Of a stretch of 64,000 bases of DNA, positions 9,228 through 20,504 are shown in pieces. Within the stretch, counting starts at the first letter, position 1; each line of letters begins with the position of its first letter. The notes beneath the pieces are model-generated. The model was not told the DNA's origin. It saw only the letters and a program-made list of their open reading frames with translations, and did not search any database. The position numbers and the translations under genes are program-made. Where the stretch lies: contig CAMZJA010000001.1 of assembly GCA_947307415.1 (NCBI GenBank), positions 62,001 to 126,000 on the forward strand, read 5' to 3'. Source of the DNA: an uncultured Bacteroidales bacterium (lineage in GTDB: Bacteria > Bacteroidota > Bacteroidia > Bacteroidales > F082).

Positions 9228-10556
9228 CTATTTCTCAGTGGCTTTCCAATATTTCTCTATCAATTTTTCTTTTAGACCTGTTTCTGCCTTTGTGAAATAT
9301 TTGCCGAAGAGCTCCCATGCGGTGTCGAGCATCTCGGTAATCGGGATATTGACGTCGATGGCGAGGAGTCGGGTTGCGTATTCCTTAGCGTAGTCGAGGC
9401 AGCGGAGGTCGTAGTCGCTCAAGTCGAAGCCGTTTTCTAGCTTCGTTTTCGCGTTGGCGGCATCGGCATAGAGACGAACTGAAGTGTTCATCACGGCGCT
9501 GTGGTCCTCGCGGGTCTTCTTGTTCTGCACCAGCTGTTTCAAACGCGACAGCGAGCGGAACGGGTCGACGATGACCTTACCTGAATCAGGATCGGCACGC
9601 AGGAAGAGCTGTCCCTCGGTGATGTAACCAGTGTTATCCGGGATAGCATGCGTGATATCGCCGTCGTTCAAAGTGGTGACAGCGATAATGGTGATTGAAC
9701 CGCCGTCAGGGAGCTGCACCGCCTTCTCGTAGATCTTCGCCAAATCTGAATAGAGTGAACCCGGCATTGAGTCCTTCGAAGGAATCTGGTCCATACGGTT
9801 CGACACGATACTCAAAGCATCGGCGTAAAGCGTCATATCTGTAAGAAGCACAAGCACTTTCTCGTTTTTATCAACAGCGAAATACTCCGCAGCTGTCAGT
9901 GCCATGTCAGGGATAAGCAATCGCTCGACAGGCGGCTGGTCGGTGGTATTCACGAAGCTGATGATTTTATGCAAAGCGCCAGCGCTCTCAAACTCATGTT
10001 TGAAGAAGAGGTAATCGTCGTTGGTCAAGCCCATGCCGCCGAGGATGATCTTATCGACATCGGCGCGGAGAGCCACCATGCTCATCACCTGGTTATATGG
10101 CTGGTCAGGGTCGGCGAAGAACGGAATCTTCTGTCCGGAGACCAATGTGTTGTTCAAGTCGATGCCGGCGATACCTGTAGGAATCAGCTGTGACGGCTGA
10201 CGACGTTTGTAAGGGTTCACCGAAGGACCGCCAATCTGACGTTTCTCACCTTCCACTGCCGGACCGCCGTCGATAGGCTCGCCGTAAGCGTTGAAGAAAC
10301 GTCCTGCGAGGTCGTCGCTCACGTTCAATGAAGGCGGTTCGCCGAAGAAGGTGACTTCAGCATTGGTAGGAATGTCTTCAGTGCCACCGAACACCTGTAA
10401 GGTGACGGATTTATCTTTGATCTTCACCACCTGCGCCAGACGACCTGCCACGAGAGCAAGCTCATCGTTTGCAACTCCTTGAGCTTCAAGGGTCACAGTA
10501 GCTTTAGTGATGGCTGTCAGTTTAGTATATATGCGTTGAAAGGCTTTCTCACTCAT
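9228..10556 (-). CDS. ntpB: V-type ATP synthase subunit B
   Basis: A 442-residue non-catalytic nucleotide-binding subunit of the A3B3 head. It has the family motif SGQKIPFFADPDQPYNQ in place of a canonical P-loop, and the downstream signature SIVSNRMDQIPSKDSMPGSLYSDLAKIYEKA. Length is close to the family norm of 440-460. Its start overlaps the 3' end of ntpA by eight bases, and GGAGG lies 11 bases upstream of the ATG, so the two head subunits are translationally coupled, which suits their 1:1 stoichiometry. Confidence 0.94.
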   Translation of the reverse strand: MSEKAFQRIYTKLTAITKATVTLEAQGVANDELALVAGRLAQVVKIKDKSVTLQVFGGTEDIPTNAEVTFFGEPPSLNVSDDLAGRFFNAYGEPIDGGPAVEGEKRQIGGPSVNPYKRRQPSQLIPTGIAGIDLNNTLVSGQKIPFFADPDQPYNQVMSMVALRADVDKIILGGMGLTNDDYLFFKHEFESAGALHKIISFVNTTDQPPVERLLIPDMALTAAEYFAVDKNEKVLVLLTDMTLYADALSIVSNRMDQIPSKDSMPGSLYSDLAKIYEKAVQLPDGGSITIIAVTTLNDGDITHAIPDNTGYITEGQLFLRADPDSGKVIVDPFRSLSRLKQLVQNKKTREDHSAVMNTSVRLYADAANAKTKLENGFDLSDYDLRCLDYAKEYATRLLAIDVNIPITEMLDTAWELFGKYFTKAETGLKEKLIEKYWKATEK

Positions 10557-12294
10557 GTTTAAGTTCCTCCTTTAACTGTCCAAGATATTTTTCAAATTGC
10601 TCTGACTTATATTCTGAGTAGTTCATCTGACGGCAGATGTTGATCAGGCCCTTGAAATATGTGGTACATTCTTCGAAGTTATTGAATTTGAATGACTTAT
10701 CGCAAATTTCAAGAATCAAATCAAGCATAAACTTCTGACGATCCAATGGCGAGCAACCGTCGATATCGTCGAATGCGTCCTGCTGCAGAATCACGAAGTC
10801 GACGAGTTCCGACTTCCAATATTGCTCGTGATAAGCCATCGGCACGCCATCGTCGCCCAAGATGTTGATCTGCTCGTAAGCGTCCTTACCCTTGCGGATG
10901 ATATATTTCGTCTTGATGACTTTATCAACCCAGCCTTTTTCAATTTTGTTATCGAGATATTCAATAATCTCTGGATATTCGAGATATTTTGAATAAGAAT
11001 CGACAGGGTCGACAGCCGGATAACGTTTCTTATCGGCACGGTTCTGCGAAAGTCCGTAGAAGCAACGTGCAGCCTTCTTTGTCGACTCGGTGACAGGCTC
11101 CTTGAGGTTACCGCCAGCTGGCGACACTGTTCCGATGAAGGTGATTGAGCCCGACTGGCCGTTGTTGAGCTTCACGTAACCTGCGCGGGCATAGAAGTTG
11201 GAGATAATTGCCGAGAGGTCGACCGGGAAGCCGTCCTGACCTGGAAGCTCTTCCAGACGGTTACTCATCTCACGCAGTGCCTGTGCCCAACGCGATGTTG
11301 AGTCAGCGAGCAGCAACACCTTCATTCCCATGGCGCGGTAGTATTCGCCGAGGGTCATGGCGGTGTAAACTGAAGCCTCACGGGCAGCCACCGGCATGTT
11401 GGAAGTGTTGCAGATGATGATGGTACGCTCCATCAAGCTGCGGCCAGTATGTTTATCTTTCAATTCAGGGAATTCGGTGAAGATCTCCACCACCTCGTTA
11501 GCACGCTCACCGCATGCCGCCATGATGATGACGTCGGCGTCGGCTTGCTCAGCCAAGGCGTGCTGAAGCACTGTCTTGCCGCATCCGAAAGGTCCCGGGA
11601 TGAAGCCCGTGCCGCCTTCCGCGATAGGGTTCAACGTGTCGATACAACGGACGCCTGTCTCCATCACCTTGAACGGACGTGGTTTCTCGACGTAGCCGCC
11701 CACAGCCACCTTCACTGGCCATTTCTGTGTCATCGTGACGTTGACATCTTCGCCGTCGGCGTTAGTCAAAACAGCGATAGTGTCTGTTATCTTATATTGA
11801 CCGGCTTCAGCCACTTTTTTCACGGTGTAAGTGCCTTCAAAACTGAACGGCACCATGATTTTATGAGGTAGCCAGCCTTCTTTGACTTCACCCAGCCAGT
11901 CGGCCGCGATCACTTGATCGCCAGCTTTCGCTAAAGGCGTGAAGTCCCAAAGTTTCTCTTCATCCAATGCCTTTGTGTATTCACCACGTTTCAGAAACAC
12001 CCCTTCCATCGTGGCGAGGTTATTCTGAAGGCCATCGAAGTTGCTCGAGAGCAGACCAGGTCCGAGTGTCACCTCAAGCATGTAGCCCTGAAACTCCACT
12101 GTGTCGCCGATCTGCAGTCCGCGGGTGCTCTCGAACACCTGCACGGAGGCCTTGTTGCCGTTCACCTTGATGACCTCCGCCATCAGCTTGACGCCTGCCA
12201 AGTCGATGAAGCAGATCTCATTCTGTGCCACAGGGCCGTTCACCTCCACGGTGACCAGGTTTGCTATGATTCCTGTAACTTTTCCTGTTGTCAT
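10549..12294 (-). CDS. ntpA: V-type ATP synthase subunit A (catalytic)
   Basis: A 581-residue catalytic subunit. The Walker A motif GPFGCGKT contains K240, equivalent to K238 of Enterococcus NtpA; GERANEVVEIFTEFPEL supplies the catalytic glutamate region. The A-type insertion domain (about residues 110-190) is present. Length matches the family (580-600). It is preceded by a long hairpin of heptamer repeats at 12331-12400 that separates it from the DUF2764 gene, and it overlaps ntpB downstream. Confidence 0.95.
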   Translation of the reverse strand: MTTGKVTGIIANLVTVEVNGPVAQNEICFIDLAGVKLMAEVIKVNGNKASVQVFESTRGLQIGDTVEFQGYMLEVTLGPGLLSSNFDGLQNNLATMEGVFLKRGEYTKALDEEKLWDFTPLAKAGDQVIAADWLGEVKEGWLPHKIMVPFSFEGTYTVKKVAEAGQYKITDTIAVLTNADGEDVNVTMTQKWPVKVAVGGYVEKPRPFKVMETGVRCIDTLNPIAEGGTGFIPGPFGCGKTVLQHALAEQADADVIIMAACGERANEVVEIFTEFPELKDKHTGRSLMERTIIICNTSNMPVAAREASVYTAMTLGEYYRAMGMKVLLLADSTSRWAQALREMSNRLEELPGQDGFPVDLSAIISNFYARAGYVKLNNGQSGSITFIGTVSPAGGNLKEPVTESTKKAARCFYGLSQNRADKKRYPAVDPVDSYSKYLEYPEIIEYLDNKIEKGWVDKVIKTKYIIRKGKDAYEQINILGDDGVPMAYHEQYWKSELVDFVILQQDAFDDIDGCSPLDRQKFMLDLILEICDKSFKFNNFEECTTYFKGLINICRQMNYSEYKSEQFEKYLGQLKEELKHE

Positions 12295-12330
12295 ATTATT
12301 TGTTTTGTTTAATTCTTTAAATTTTTTAAG

Positions 12331-12400
12331 ACTTTAGACCTTAGACTTTAGACTTTAGCATTTTTTACTAAGGTCTAAGGTCTAAAATCTAAGGTCTTAT
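12331..12400. repeat. inverted pair of TTAGACC-type heptamer repeats
   Basis: 12331-12360 holds head-to-tail units of the type ACTTTAG and ACCTTAG, and 12370-12400 holds their reverse complements. On the minus strand the two blocks form an imperfect hairpin of about 30 pairs with a short A-rich loop. The right block encodes the last residues (KTLDFRP) and stop of the DUF2764 gene. A single copy of the repeat occurs at 55519-55548. Confidence 0.75.
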
Positions 12401-12974
12401 TATCAAACGTTCCTCTCACCTCCTTGACCAGCTTTTCAAACATTTCCCGTCCTTTCGCAGGATCAAGTTCCGCCCAACGCTGCACCGTCTTGGCTTTCGC
12501 CAGAAACGCGAGGATGGCGTTCATGTTGAAATAATCCATGCGGGCGATGTCGCTGGCTTTCTCCCACCTCAGCTCGTCCATTTTCTGCTCGCGCTGAACG
12601 AAGTCAGGGTTCTCGAGAATCTCCTTAATCTGATGATATTCTTCGAAATCAGCTTCAGGCATCTCAACGAAGTAGTCGTCGCCTTTCTTGTCGAGACGTT
12701 TAGCTAGATACGCCACCTTCATGTTGCGCAGACGCGCGTCGAAGTCGAAATACTCGCGGACGAAGCGGTTCTTGCTTTCGGCAGCTTTTTTATAAAACTC
12801 CGCGCCAAGAGTCTCCTCGTTGAAGCCTTCCTCAAATAGCTCGACCAACTTCTGGTCTTTCTCCGAAAGAAGCTCAACAATCGACTCCTTCGTGGCAGCG
12901 TAGTCGAAGCTCGTATTCTCGAAACCCGCTGTCAACTCAGGCAGACTCGCTACTATATAAACGTAGTTATCCAT
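12375..12974 (-). CDS. DUF2764 protein of V-ATPase operon
   Basis: A 199-residue, helix-rich soluble protein found between subunits E and A in Bacteroidota V-ATPase operons, where it is annotated DUF2764. The operon lacks a recognisable subunit C, so this protein is a reasonable candidate to take the place of C (the cap that links shaft and ring); this is inference from position. The start ATG overlaps the ntpE stop (TAATG). The final seven codons and the stop come from a heptamer repeat, so the C-terminal tail KTLDFRP is probably not functionally conserved. Confidence 0.8.
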   Translation of the reverse strand: MDNYVYIVASLPELTAGFENTSFDYAATKESIVELLSEKDQKLVELFEEGFNEETLGAEFYKKAAESKNRFVREYFDFDARLRNMKVAYLAKRLDKKGDDYFVEMPEADFEEYHQIKEILENPDFVQREQKMDELRWEKASDIARMDYFNMNAILAFLAKAKTVQRWAELDPAKGREMFEKLVKEVRGTFDNKTLDFRP

Positions 12975-13585
12975 TAGCCGAAGAGGATTTTCTTTGTTGC
13001 CGGACGCAGATAGTTAGAGATAAGCTGTGTAAACTCGTCGTCGGTGAAGCTGATCACGTAGCCGCCGTTTTGCGGAGCCACCTTGAAGCCGCCGTTCATC
13101 TTCTTCGAGAACTCTACTCTTACCTCGGCCTTGAACATCTTGCCGATCTCGTTCTTCACGAATGGCTCGACTTCTTTCTTCAAAGTCTCAGGCAGGATGA
13201 GATCCAATGCCACTGGCGACGCGTTGTCGGGGTTGAAAGCCTTGACCACGTCTTTCACCATCTCTTTCACGAAGTCGGCCGACGACAGCGATGCCTTCAC
13301 GCCATTTTCAGCGGCGCTCATCACCACCATCTTCTCGATCTCCTGCTTGGTGACGGCGACGCTCTGTGTTGCTGACATCTTCACATCTGCCATAACCTTG
13401 GTTTTGAGCTCTTCAGCTTCTTTATTTGCTTGATTTACAATGCGCTCAGCCTCAGCCTTTGCGTCATTGACAATCTTTTCCGCTTCTTTTTTGGCGTTTT
13501 CCACGATTTCCACTGCGTCGTGATTGGCTTTCTCAACGCCTTGTTCGTAGATTTTCTTTGTTAAAATATCTAGTTTGTTATCCAT
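12974..13585 (-). CDS. ntpE: V-type ATP synthase subunit E (peripheral stalk)
   Basis: A 203-residue protein. Residues about 15-75 form an alanine/glutamate-rich coiled coil (VENAKKEAEKIVNDAKAEAE) typical of the peripheral stalk, followed by a globular C-terminal domain that binds the A3B3 head. It begins 11 bases after gyrB and overlaps the DUF2764 gene by one base. No subunit G/H partner gene is seen in the operon, though such genes are short and may lie elsewhere. Confidence 0.88.
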   Translation of the reverse strand: MDNKLDILTKKIYEQGVEKANHDAVEIVENAKKEAEKIVNDAKAEAERIVNQANKEAEELKTKVMADVKMSATQSVAVTKQEIEKMVVMSAAENGVKASLSSADFVKEMVKDVVKAFNPDNASPVALDLILPETLKKEVEPFVKNEIGKMFKAEVRVEFSKKMNGGFKVAPQNGGYVISFTDDEFTQLISNYLRPATKKILFG

Positions 13586-13596
13586 AACAATAAATT

Positions 13597-15573
<1,977 letters not shown>

Positions 15574-15598
15574 TTATTACTCAATTTCTAAAACCATG

Positions 15599-15628
15599 CA
15601 AAGGTAAGAAATTTCTTTGAAATAACAA
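15599..15628 (-). promoter_or_regulatory. promoter of gyrB and V-ATPase genes
   Basis: Minus strand: TTG (15626-15628), exactly 19 bases, then TACCTTTG (15599-15606). The predicted start near 15592 gives a leader of about 43 bases. Confidence 0.7.
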
Positions 15629-15678
15629 TGAAAAAAATGACAGTTTTTTAGCTTTTTTTGCTAAAAATTTTAGCTTTT

Positions 15679-17373
15679 TCAGAAGCGATATTTTATACCG
15701 GCGTAAATCTCAAATCCGAGGCTCGGATAGTTGTAATAAAGCTGATATTTTTGATGATAAAGATTGTGGATTTCGGCGAAAGCTGCAAGGTCTTCCATGA
15801 CCTGATAATCAACTCCGCACTGCACGTCGATGGCTCGTTTCACATCTATGACTTCATAATCAGGGGTCAGCATCCAACGGTTACCCAAATACTTTAACGC
15901 GGCGTTGAATTTCCAGGTCTCGTCAAGCTGATAATCGCCACGCAAAGTGAAGGTGTATCTCGGTCTGTACCATGGCTTTCCATACATAACCGCCAACTCC
16001 GGGTTTTGAGTCAGATCAGGATTATGGAAATTGCTGATATTAAAAGCAAACTCCGCCGCAAGATTCAGCTTGTTAAGAGTCTTTAAGCGAACGTCGGCTA
16101 GGATGGTCGTAAGGTCGCAATCCTGGAAGATAATATTGAATGCATTCAGATGATAAATCGTCTCATCACCTTCGTAAGCAACATAAAAATCTCTGTCAGG
16201 AACAAAATAAACGCTGTTTTTCACAGTGCGGTAGTGCACCCCGAGATGAGCGTCTATGTTATTGGTAATCTTAGCTTTAACACCTCCTTGGAAAGAGAAT
16301 TTTGTCTTCTCGTAGCCAAACTCGCCGAAACTCGAGAAGTTGGTTGTCACGAACGGGTTTTTAGCCACGATATCGGCAAATGTGTTGATCTTCGAGCGGC
16401 CGCCAAGCTTAGCATAGAATTCCAGCATATTATCAAGGATAAACACACTTCCCCTGACGTCAGGATAAAGGCTTACATTGTCGCCGGTCTTGAGGTCGAG
16501 GCGGGCGCCCACATGAACGTGATAAAACTCGCCGTTCATGGTGAAATAAGGGTTTATCGCAAGCAGCAGCTGACTCTGGTAAACATCATTGTAATTGAGT
16601 TCCACATCAGCAGCAAATGTCTGTAGATCGTCGACCTTCTCGTGGTTGATCCAGTTATCGGAATATGCCAAATGCGCGTTCGCGTTGAGCTGATGCTCTT
16701 GAGTGCCGCCCACAATCCATGTGGCACGATAGTCACCGCCGATTTCGCTGTAAAGATTGCGGTAGCTTGAGCCGCTTGCCAGCCATTTTGCGCCAAAATT
16801 CAACGAGTTGATGTTTCGTCCGTTCGGGTTTTCAATGTCGTTGTATGCGCGCAGATGATACATATCGTATTTGTAATCGGCGAACGAACGCAGCTGTCCC
16901 GATCTGAACTTGTTGATTGTCATCACGTTAAAGGCATTGTTCATGAACGACGATTTCTTGTAGTCCTTCAAATTAAGCCATGAAGAATAATGTTTCACCC
17001 CCACACCAATGCTCATATTGTTCGACAAATCGGAATAATGACGAAACAAAAACACTGGTGACAGACGTGTTCCTATGCCTGCTTTCAGGAAGTTGTTCTT
17101 GCCTTCAACACCGTAGTCGGCCTTATACGGCACCGCGCTCATCGGCTCGACGTCCATGTTATAGCTGTAGTTGAAATCCTTAGCTTCTGCCTTGTAATTC
17201 GGGATGTTGAACTCGTTGACAGGCGTTTCGGGCGTCTTCGTCAGGCGTTCGGAACGTTTTATCTGCGGACGGTACGAGCCTTCAACTGTCACCTGCTCGT
17301 TATGCTGCTGCGCCACGGCAACGATTCCGATAAACACAAATAATATACTGATTATCAACGATTTATTTTTCAT
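15679..17373 (-). CDS. outer-membrane beta-barrel protein (TonB-receptor-like)
   Basis: A 564-residue protein with a signal peptide (1-21, cut after AVAQ). The segment VTVEGSYRPQIKRSERL resembles the start of a plug domain, but no full plug is present; the rest is a series of amphipathic strands (RFRSGQLRSFADYKYDMYHL) ending in GIKYRF with the terminal aromatic residue of outer-membrane barrels. AGGAGG lies seven bases upstream of the ATG. Its start overlaps the end of the TPR gene by four bases; the pair (large TPR protein plus barrel) recurs in Bacteroidota, and a role in envelope assembly or transport is inferred. Confidence 0.75.
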   Translation of the reverse strand: MKNKSLIISILFVFIGIVAVAQQHNEQVTVEGSYRPQIKRSERLTKTPETPVNEFNIPNYKAEAKDFNYSYNMDVEPMSAVPYKADYGVEGKNNFLKAGIGTRLSPVFLFRHYSDLSNNMSIGVGVKHYSSWLNLKDYKKSSFMNNAFNVMTINKFRSGQLRSFADYKYDMYHLRAYNDIENPNGRNINSLNFGAKWLASGSSYRNLYSEIGGDYRATWIVGGTQEHQLNANAHLAYSDNWINHEKVDDLQTFAADVELNYNDVYQSQLLLAINPYFTMNGEFYHVHVGARLDLKTGDNVSLYPDVRGSVFILDNMLEFYAKLGGRSKINTFADIVAKNPFVTTNFSSFGEFGYEKTKFSFQGGVKAKITNNIDAHLGVHYRTVKNSVYFVPDRDFYVAYEGDETIYHLNAFNIIFQDCDLTTILADVRLKTLNKLNLAAEFAFNISNFHNPDLTQNPELAVMYGKPWYRPRYTFTLRGDYQLDETWKFNAALKYLGNRWMLTPDYEVIDVKRAIDVQCGVDYQVMEDLAAFAEIHNLYHQKYQLYYNYPSLGFEIYAGIKYRF

Positions 17374-20300
17374 TCTGCATCCTCCTCATTATTTAATTCG
17401 TTCTTTTCGATGTCGGCAAGTTTCTGTTCAGCGAGGGTCTTAGGCTCACCTCCCGGATAATTCTCGATTATGCTCTTCAGCGTCTCCTTGGCCTGGAACA
17501 CATTGCCTTTCGCCACGTAGACGTCGCTCAACGTGACAAACGACATCGCCACGTAGTAGCTGTAATTGCTGAAGTTGTCGGATATCTCAAACACCCTTTC
17601 TTCCGTCTCGTCGAGTTTGCCCATGGTATAGTTTGCAAGCACCACGTGGTATGCAGCTATCGCGCCTATCTCGCTGCGTTCGTGATCGGCACATTCCTGC
17701 AGCTTCGCCACTGCCAGGGTGTAATCGCTTTTCTTGTAAAGCGACATGCCCACGACGTAGTTCACAAAGTTTCTCCTACTCGCTGCGAGCTCTGGCATCT
17801 TCAGAAGCTCGTTGCCTTTCTCTACAGCGCCGTCATAGTCGTCAAGTCTGTAGCAGCACTCCACCACGCCGTCAAGAGCCGACACCTTAACTTTCTGATT
17901 CTCAGCGATATTAAGCAATCTCTCGTAATATTCTTTCGCTTTCGCGAAGTCGCCGGCTTTCTTCTCCATGCCTGCTATCTTCAGCAAGGCGTTGTCGGTG
18001 TAGTCGTTGTCGGGCTGTGCGATAATATATTCCAGATATGGCTTCGTCTCGTCAGCGCGCCCGAGTTTCTCCATCGAAGTCAATCCGTAATAGTGAGCTT
18101 TCAACAGATAAGCGCCATTCGGGAACCTCTCGATATACTGGTTCACAGCGTTCAAGGCTTTTTCATACTGGCCTTGCTGGAAGAAGTTCTCCGCTGTCGC
18201 AAATGAAATGGAATCCTGCTCTGTCACGCTCGTCGCGATGCCTTTTTCTTCGGTGTATTTGTAAAATTCGTTAGTCTTGTTCTGCTCCATGTAGATGTTT
18301 CGCATGATGTTCAAAGCCTCGTGCGACTCTTCAGTGTTCGGGTAGTTGTCGACCACCTTTTTCAGGTTCGTCAATGCGTTATCATATTGATTACCATTGT
18401 AATACAACATTCCAATCTTCATCTGACCCTGACGTGCGTACACCGAGCGCGGACGTTCGCTCACCAGGCGGTTAAACGCCGCTATAGCGGAACGTTCGTC
18501 GTTGGTGACCAGATATGCCATTCCTTTCTCATACAAAGCCCTGTCGTAGAACGACGATGTGATGTATTTCTTCGTGAGGTTATCCATGCATTCCACCTTG
18601 GCGTTCATGTTGCCGAGGGCGCCGTAGCCCATACCCTGCTGGAAGAGGGCGTAGTCGGCGTTGCTCTCGCTGCGTTTCATGGCGTTGGAGTATGCTGTTA
18701 TCGCCTTCTGGTAGTTGCGTTCCATGAAGTAGCAGTCGCCTATGCGCATCCAGGCATCCGACTCATATTCCTTGTCACCGTTCGCCATATTGAAGAAATA
18801 ACTGAAATTCTTGGTGGCAGCTGGAAAATTGCCTTTCGAATAGGCGATATATCCAAGGTTATAATAGGCCATCGGCAGCATCTCCGACTGTCCCGAGCCT
18901 TCCGACTTCAAGAACGCCAAGTAATAAACCTCCGCATTGGCGTTGTCTTTGTTCTGATAATAGCTGTCGGCCAGCCAATACAACGCCTCCGCCTTGAGTT
19001 TCGGGGCGGTATGCTTGTTTTTCACAGTCTTGGTGAAATAAGTCACAGCCTCGTCATAATCCTCAATGGAATATTTCTCAATACCGATGTTATATGTCAG
19101 CTGGGCGTAGATTTTCTGCATCTCGGCGTTCATGTCGGGATATTTCTCCAAAGTCTTGATGGCTTTTTTATAATCTTTTGAGTTCAGATAGAGATGTATT
19201 ATCATCATCTGGGCCTCTTCTCGTCTTGGCGAAGACGGATTTTTTGCGATGAAATCCTCGAGTTGCGCCACGGCCTCGTTGAACGGGTCGACGCCGCTGA
19301 TGAAACTCAGTTTGGCGTAGTTAAACAAGGCGTCTTCGCTTATCTCATGGTTGAAATCGTTTTTATAAGCTGAAAGATATGCGTTTCTCGCGAATTTATC
19401 CTGATTTGTCTTGATGTAGCATTGTGCCATGTAATACGAGGCGTACTGTGCCAGGGCGTCGTTGTTTTTCTTCTTTGTGGCGTTCTGGAAATTGGCGATG
19501 GCGTTCTCGAAGTCGCCTTTTTTCATCTTGCAGTAGCCAATATGGAACTCCACCTCACGTGGGAATGCCTTGCGCGTGCTCTTGCGCGCGATGTCGTAGT
19601 AATTGAGTGCTTTCACGTAATCCTGCTGCTGATACCACGACTCCGCAATTATCAATGCGAGATCTACCTTACGCTGACCGTTGGCATTAGCGAGGACGTT
19701 GTCGGCTTCTTCAGTCACTGCCGTGAAGTTTCCGTCAACGAAATCGATCTGCATCATATAAAGCGGGACAAAGTCTTTGTATTTCGGCGAGTTCTCTATC
19801 TTTTTAAAATGATATCTCGCATCATCGTATCTCTTGTTAAGATATTGAATATGAGCATAATAGTAACGCGCGTCATCCTTATAAGGGCTCTCCATCACCG
19901 CCGATTTGCCAAACATCGGAGCGGCTTTCTCAATATCGTTGATTTGGTAATAAGCCAGACCTTTTTTGAAATAAAACTCCGCTTTCTCGTCGTACGACAG
20001 CGATTCATCGTCTATTGTCTCATATTTTTTTACCGCGTCGCGATATTTTTTGTTTTTAAAGAGCATGTTGGCATATAGGAAGTCGGCTCGTGGCGCGAAG
20101 GTACTTGTTGGATTCTCTTTCGAGAAAAGCATCAGTTGTTGTTCACCGGCGCCCATATACGAGGAGCATGCAGCCTCATAAAACTTGGCTTCCACCGTCT
20201 TCTGGGCGCTCTGATTACCGGCAAGTTTCAGATATTTATGAAAAAGTTCCGCTGCCGAGCCATAATTCTCATTATCGAACAGAGTCTTAGCCTCTTTGAA

Positions 20301-20405
20301 AATTGACTCCGGCTCATACTCATCAGATCGCTTTTGCGCTGATAATGAGATAGTTACGACAAAAATAAATAATATTAAAATAAAAATTTTCCTGCCAGAA
20401 TTCAT
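17370..20405 (-). CDS. large exported tetratricopeptide-repeat protein
   Basis: Start set at the ATG at 20405, which gives the signal peptide MNSGRKIFILILFIFVVTIS ending at SAQ; a longer frame upstream would begin in the GC-rich palindrome at 20468-20503 and adds an unrelated tail. The protein has 1011 residues and consists almost wholly of TPR units (for example ALYWLADSYYQNKDNANAEVY, GRKMIGMLYYNGNQ-like helices). It probably acts as a periplasmic scaffold. A TAnnTTTG box at 20429-20436 supports the start. The downstream barrel gene overlaps it by four bases, so the two proteins are likely partners. Confidence 0.85.
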   Translation of the reverse strand: MNSGRKIFILILFIFVVTISLSAQKRSDEYEPESIFKEAKTLFDNENYGSAAELFHKYLKLAGNQSAQKTVEAKFYEAACSSYMGAGEQQLMLFSKENPTSTFAPRADFLYANMLFKNKKYRDAVKKYETIDDESLSYDEKAEFYFKKGLAYYQINDIEKAAPMFGKSAVMESPYKDDARYYYAHIQYLNKRYDDARYHFKKIENSPKYKDFVPLYMMQIDFVDGNFTAVTEEADNVLANANGQRKVDLALIIAESWYQQQDYVKALNYYDIARKSTRKAFPREVEFHIGYCKMKKGDFENAIANFQNATKKKNNDALAQYASYYMAQCYIKTNQDKFARNAYLSAYKNDFNHEISEDALFNYAKLSFISGVDPFNEAVAQLEDFIAKNPSSPRREEAQMMIIHLYLNSKDYKKAIKTLEKYPDMNAEMQKIYAQLTYNIGIEKYSIEDYDEAVTYFTKTVKNKHTAPKLKAEALYWLADSYYQNKDNANAEVYYLAFLKSEGSGQSEMLPMAYYNLGYIAYSKGNFPAATKNFSYFFNMANGDKEYESDAWMRIGDCYFMERNYQKAITAYSNAMKRSESNADYALFQQGMGYGALGNMNAKVECMDNLTKKYITSSFYDRALYEKGMAYLVTNDERSAIAAFNRLVSERPRSVYARQGQMKIGMLYYNGNQYDNALTNLKKVVDNYPNTEESHEALNIMRNIYMEQNKTNEFYKYTEEKGIATSVTEQDSISFATAENFFQQGQYEKALNAVNQYIERFPNGAYLLKAHYYGLTSMEKLGRADETKPYLEYIIAQPDNDYTDNALLKIAGMEKKAGDFAKAKEYYERLLNIAENQKVKVSALDGVVECCYRLDDYDGAVEKGNELLKMPELAASRRNFVNYVVGMSLYKKSDYTLAVAKLQECADHERSEIGAIAAYHVVLANYTMGKLDETEERVFEISDNFSNYSYYVAMSFVTLSDVYVAKGNVFQAKETLKSIIENYPGGEPKTLAEQKLADIEKNELNNEEDAE

Positions 20406-20428
20406 ACTCGTATTTTTTTGCGAATTTA

Positions 20429-20436
20429 CAAAAATA
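20429..20436 (-). promoter_or_regulatory. -7 box of the TPR/barrel operon
   Basis: TATTTTTG on the minus strand, 24 bases upstream of the ATG at 20405. No TTG at the usual distance, so support is partial. Confidence 0.4.
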
Positions 20437-20467
20437 AAACGGATTTTTAACAATTTTATTATAAAAA

Positions 20468-20503
20468 TTTTGCCTCGGGGCGCTTTAGCGCCCCGAGGCA
20501 AAA
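20468..20503 (-). terminator. GC-rich palindrome after rnpB, probable terminator
   Basis: Arms TTTTGCCTCGGGGCGC and GCGCCCCGAGGCAAAA form a 16-17-pair stem with a tiny loop directly after the 3' end of the RNase P RNA. The downstream T-run on the minus strand is interrupted (CAAAATTTTTA), so termination strength is uncertain. Confidence 0.6.
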
Positions 20504-20504
20504 A

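Noticed and set aside
18321-19181. 286-residue plus-strand open frame
   Set aside because: Antisense to the TPR protein; no domain and no start signals.
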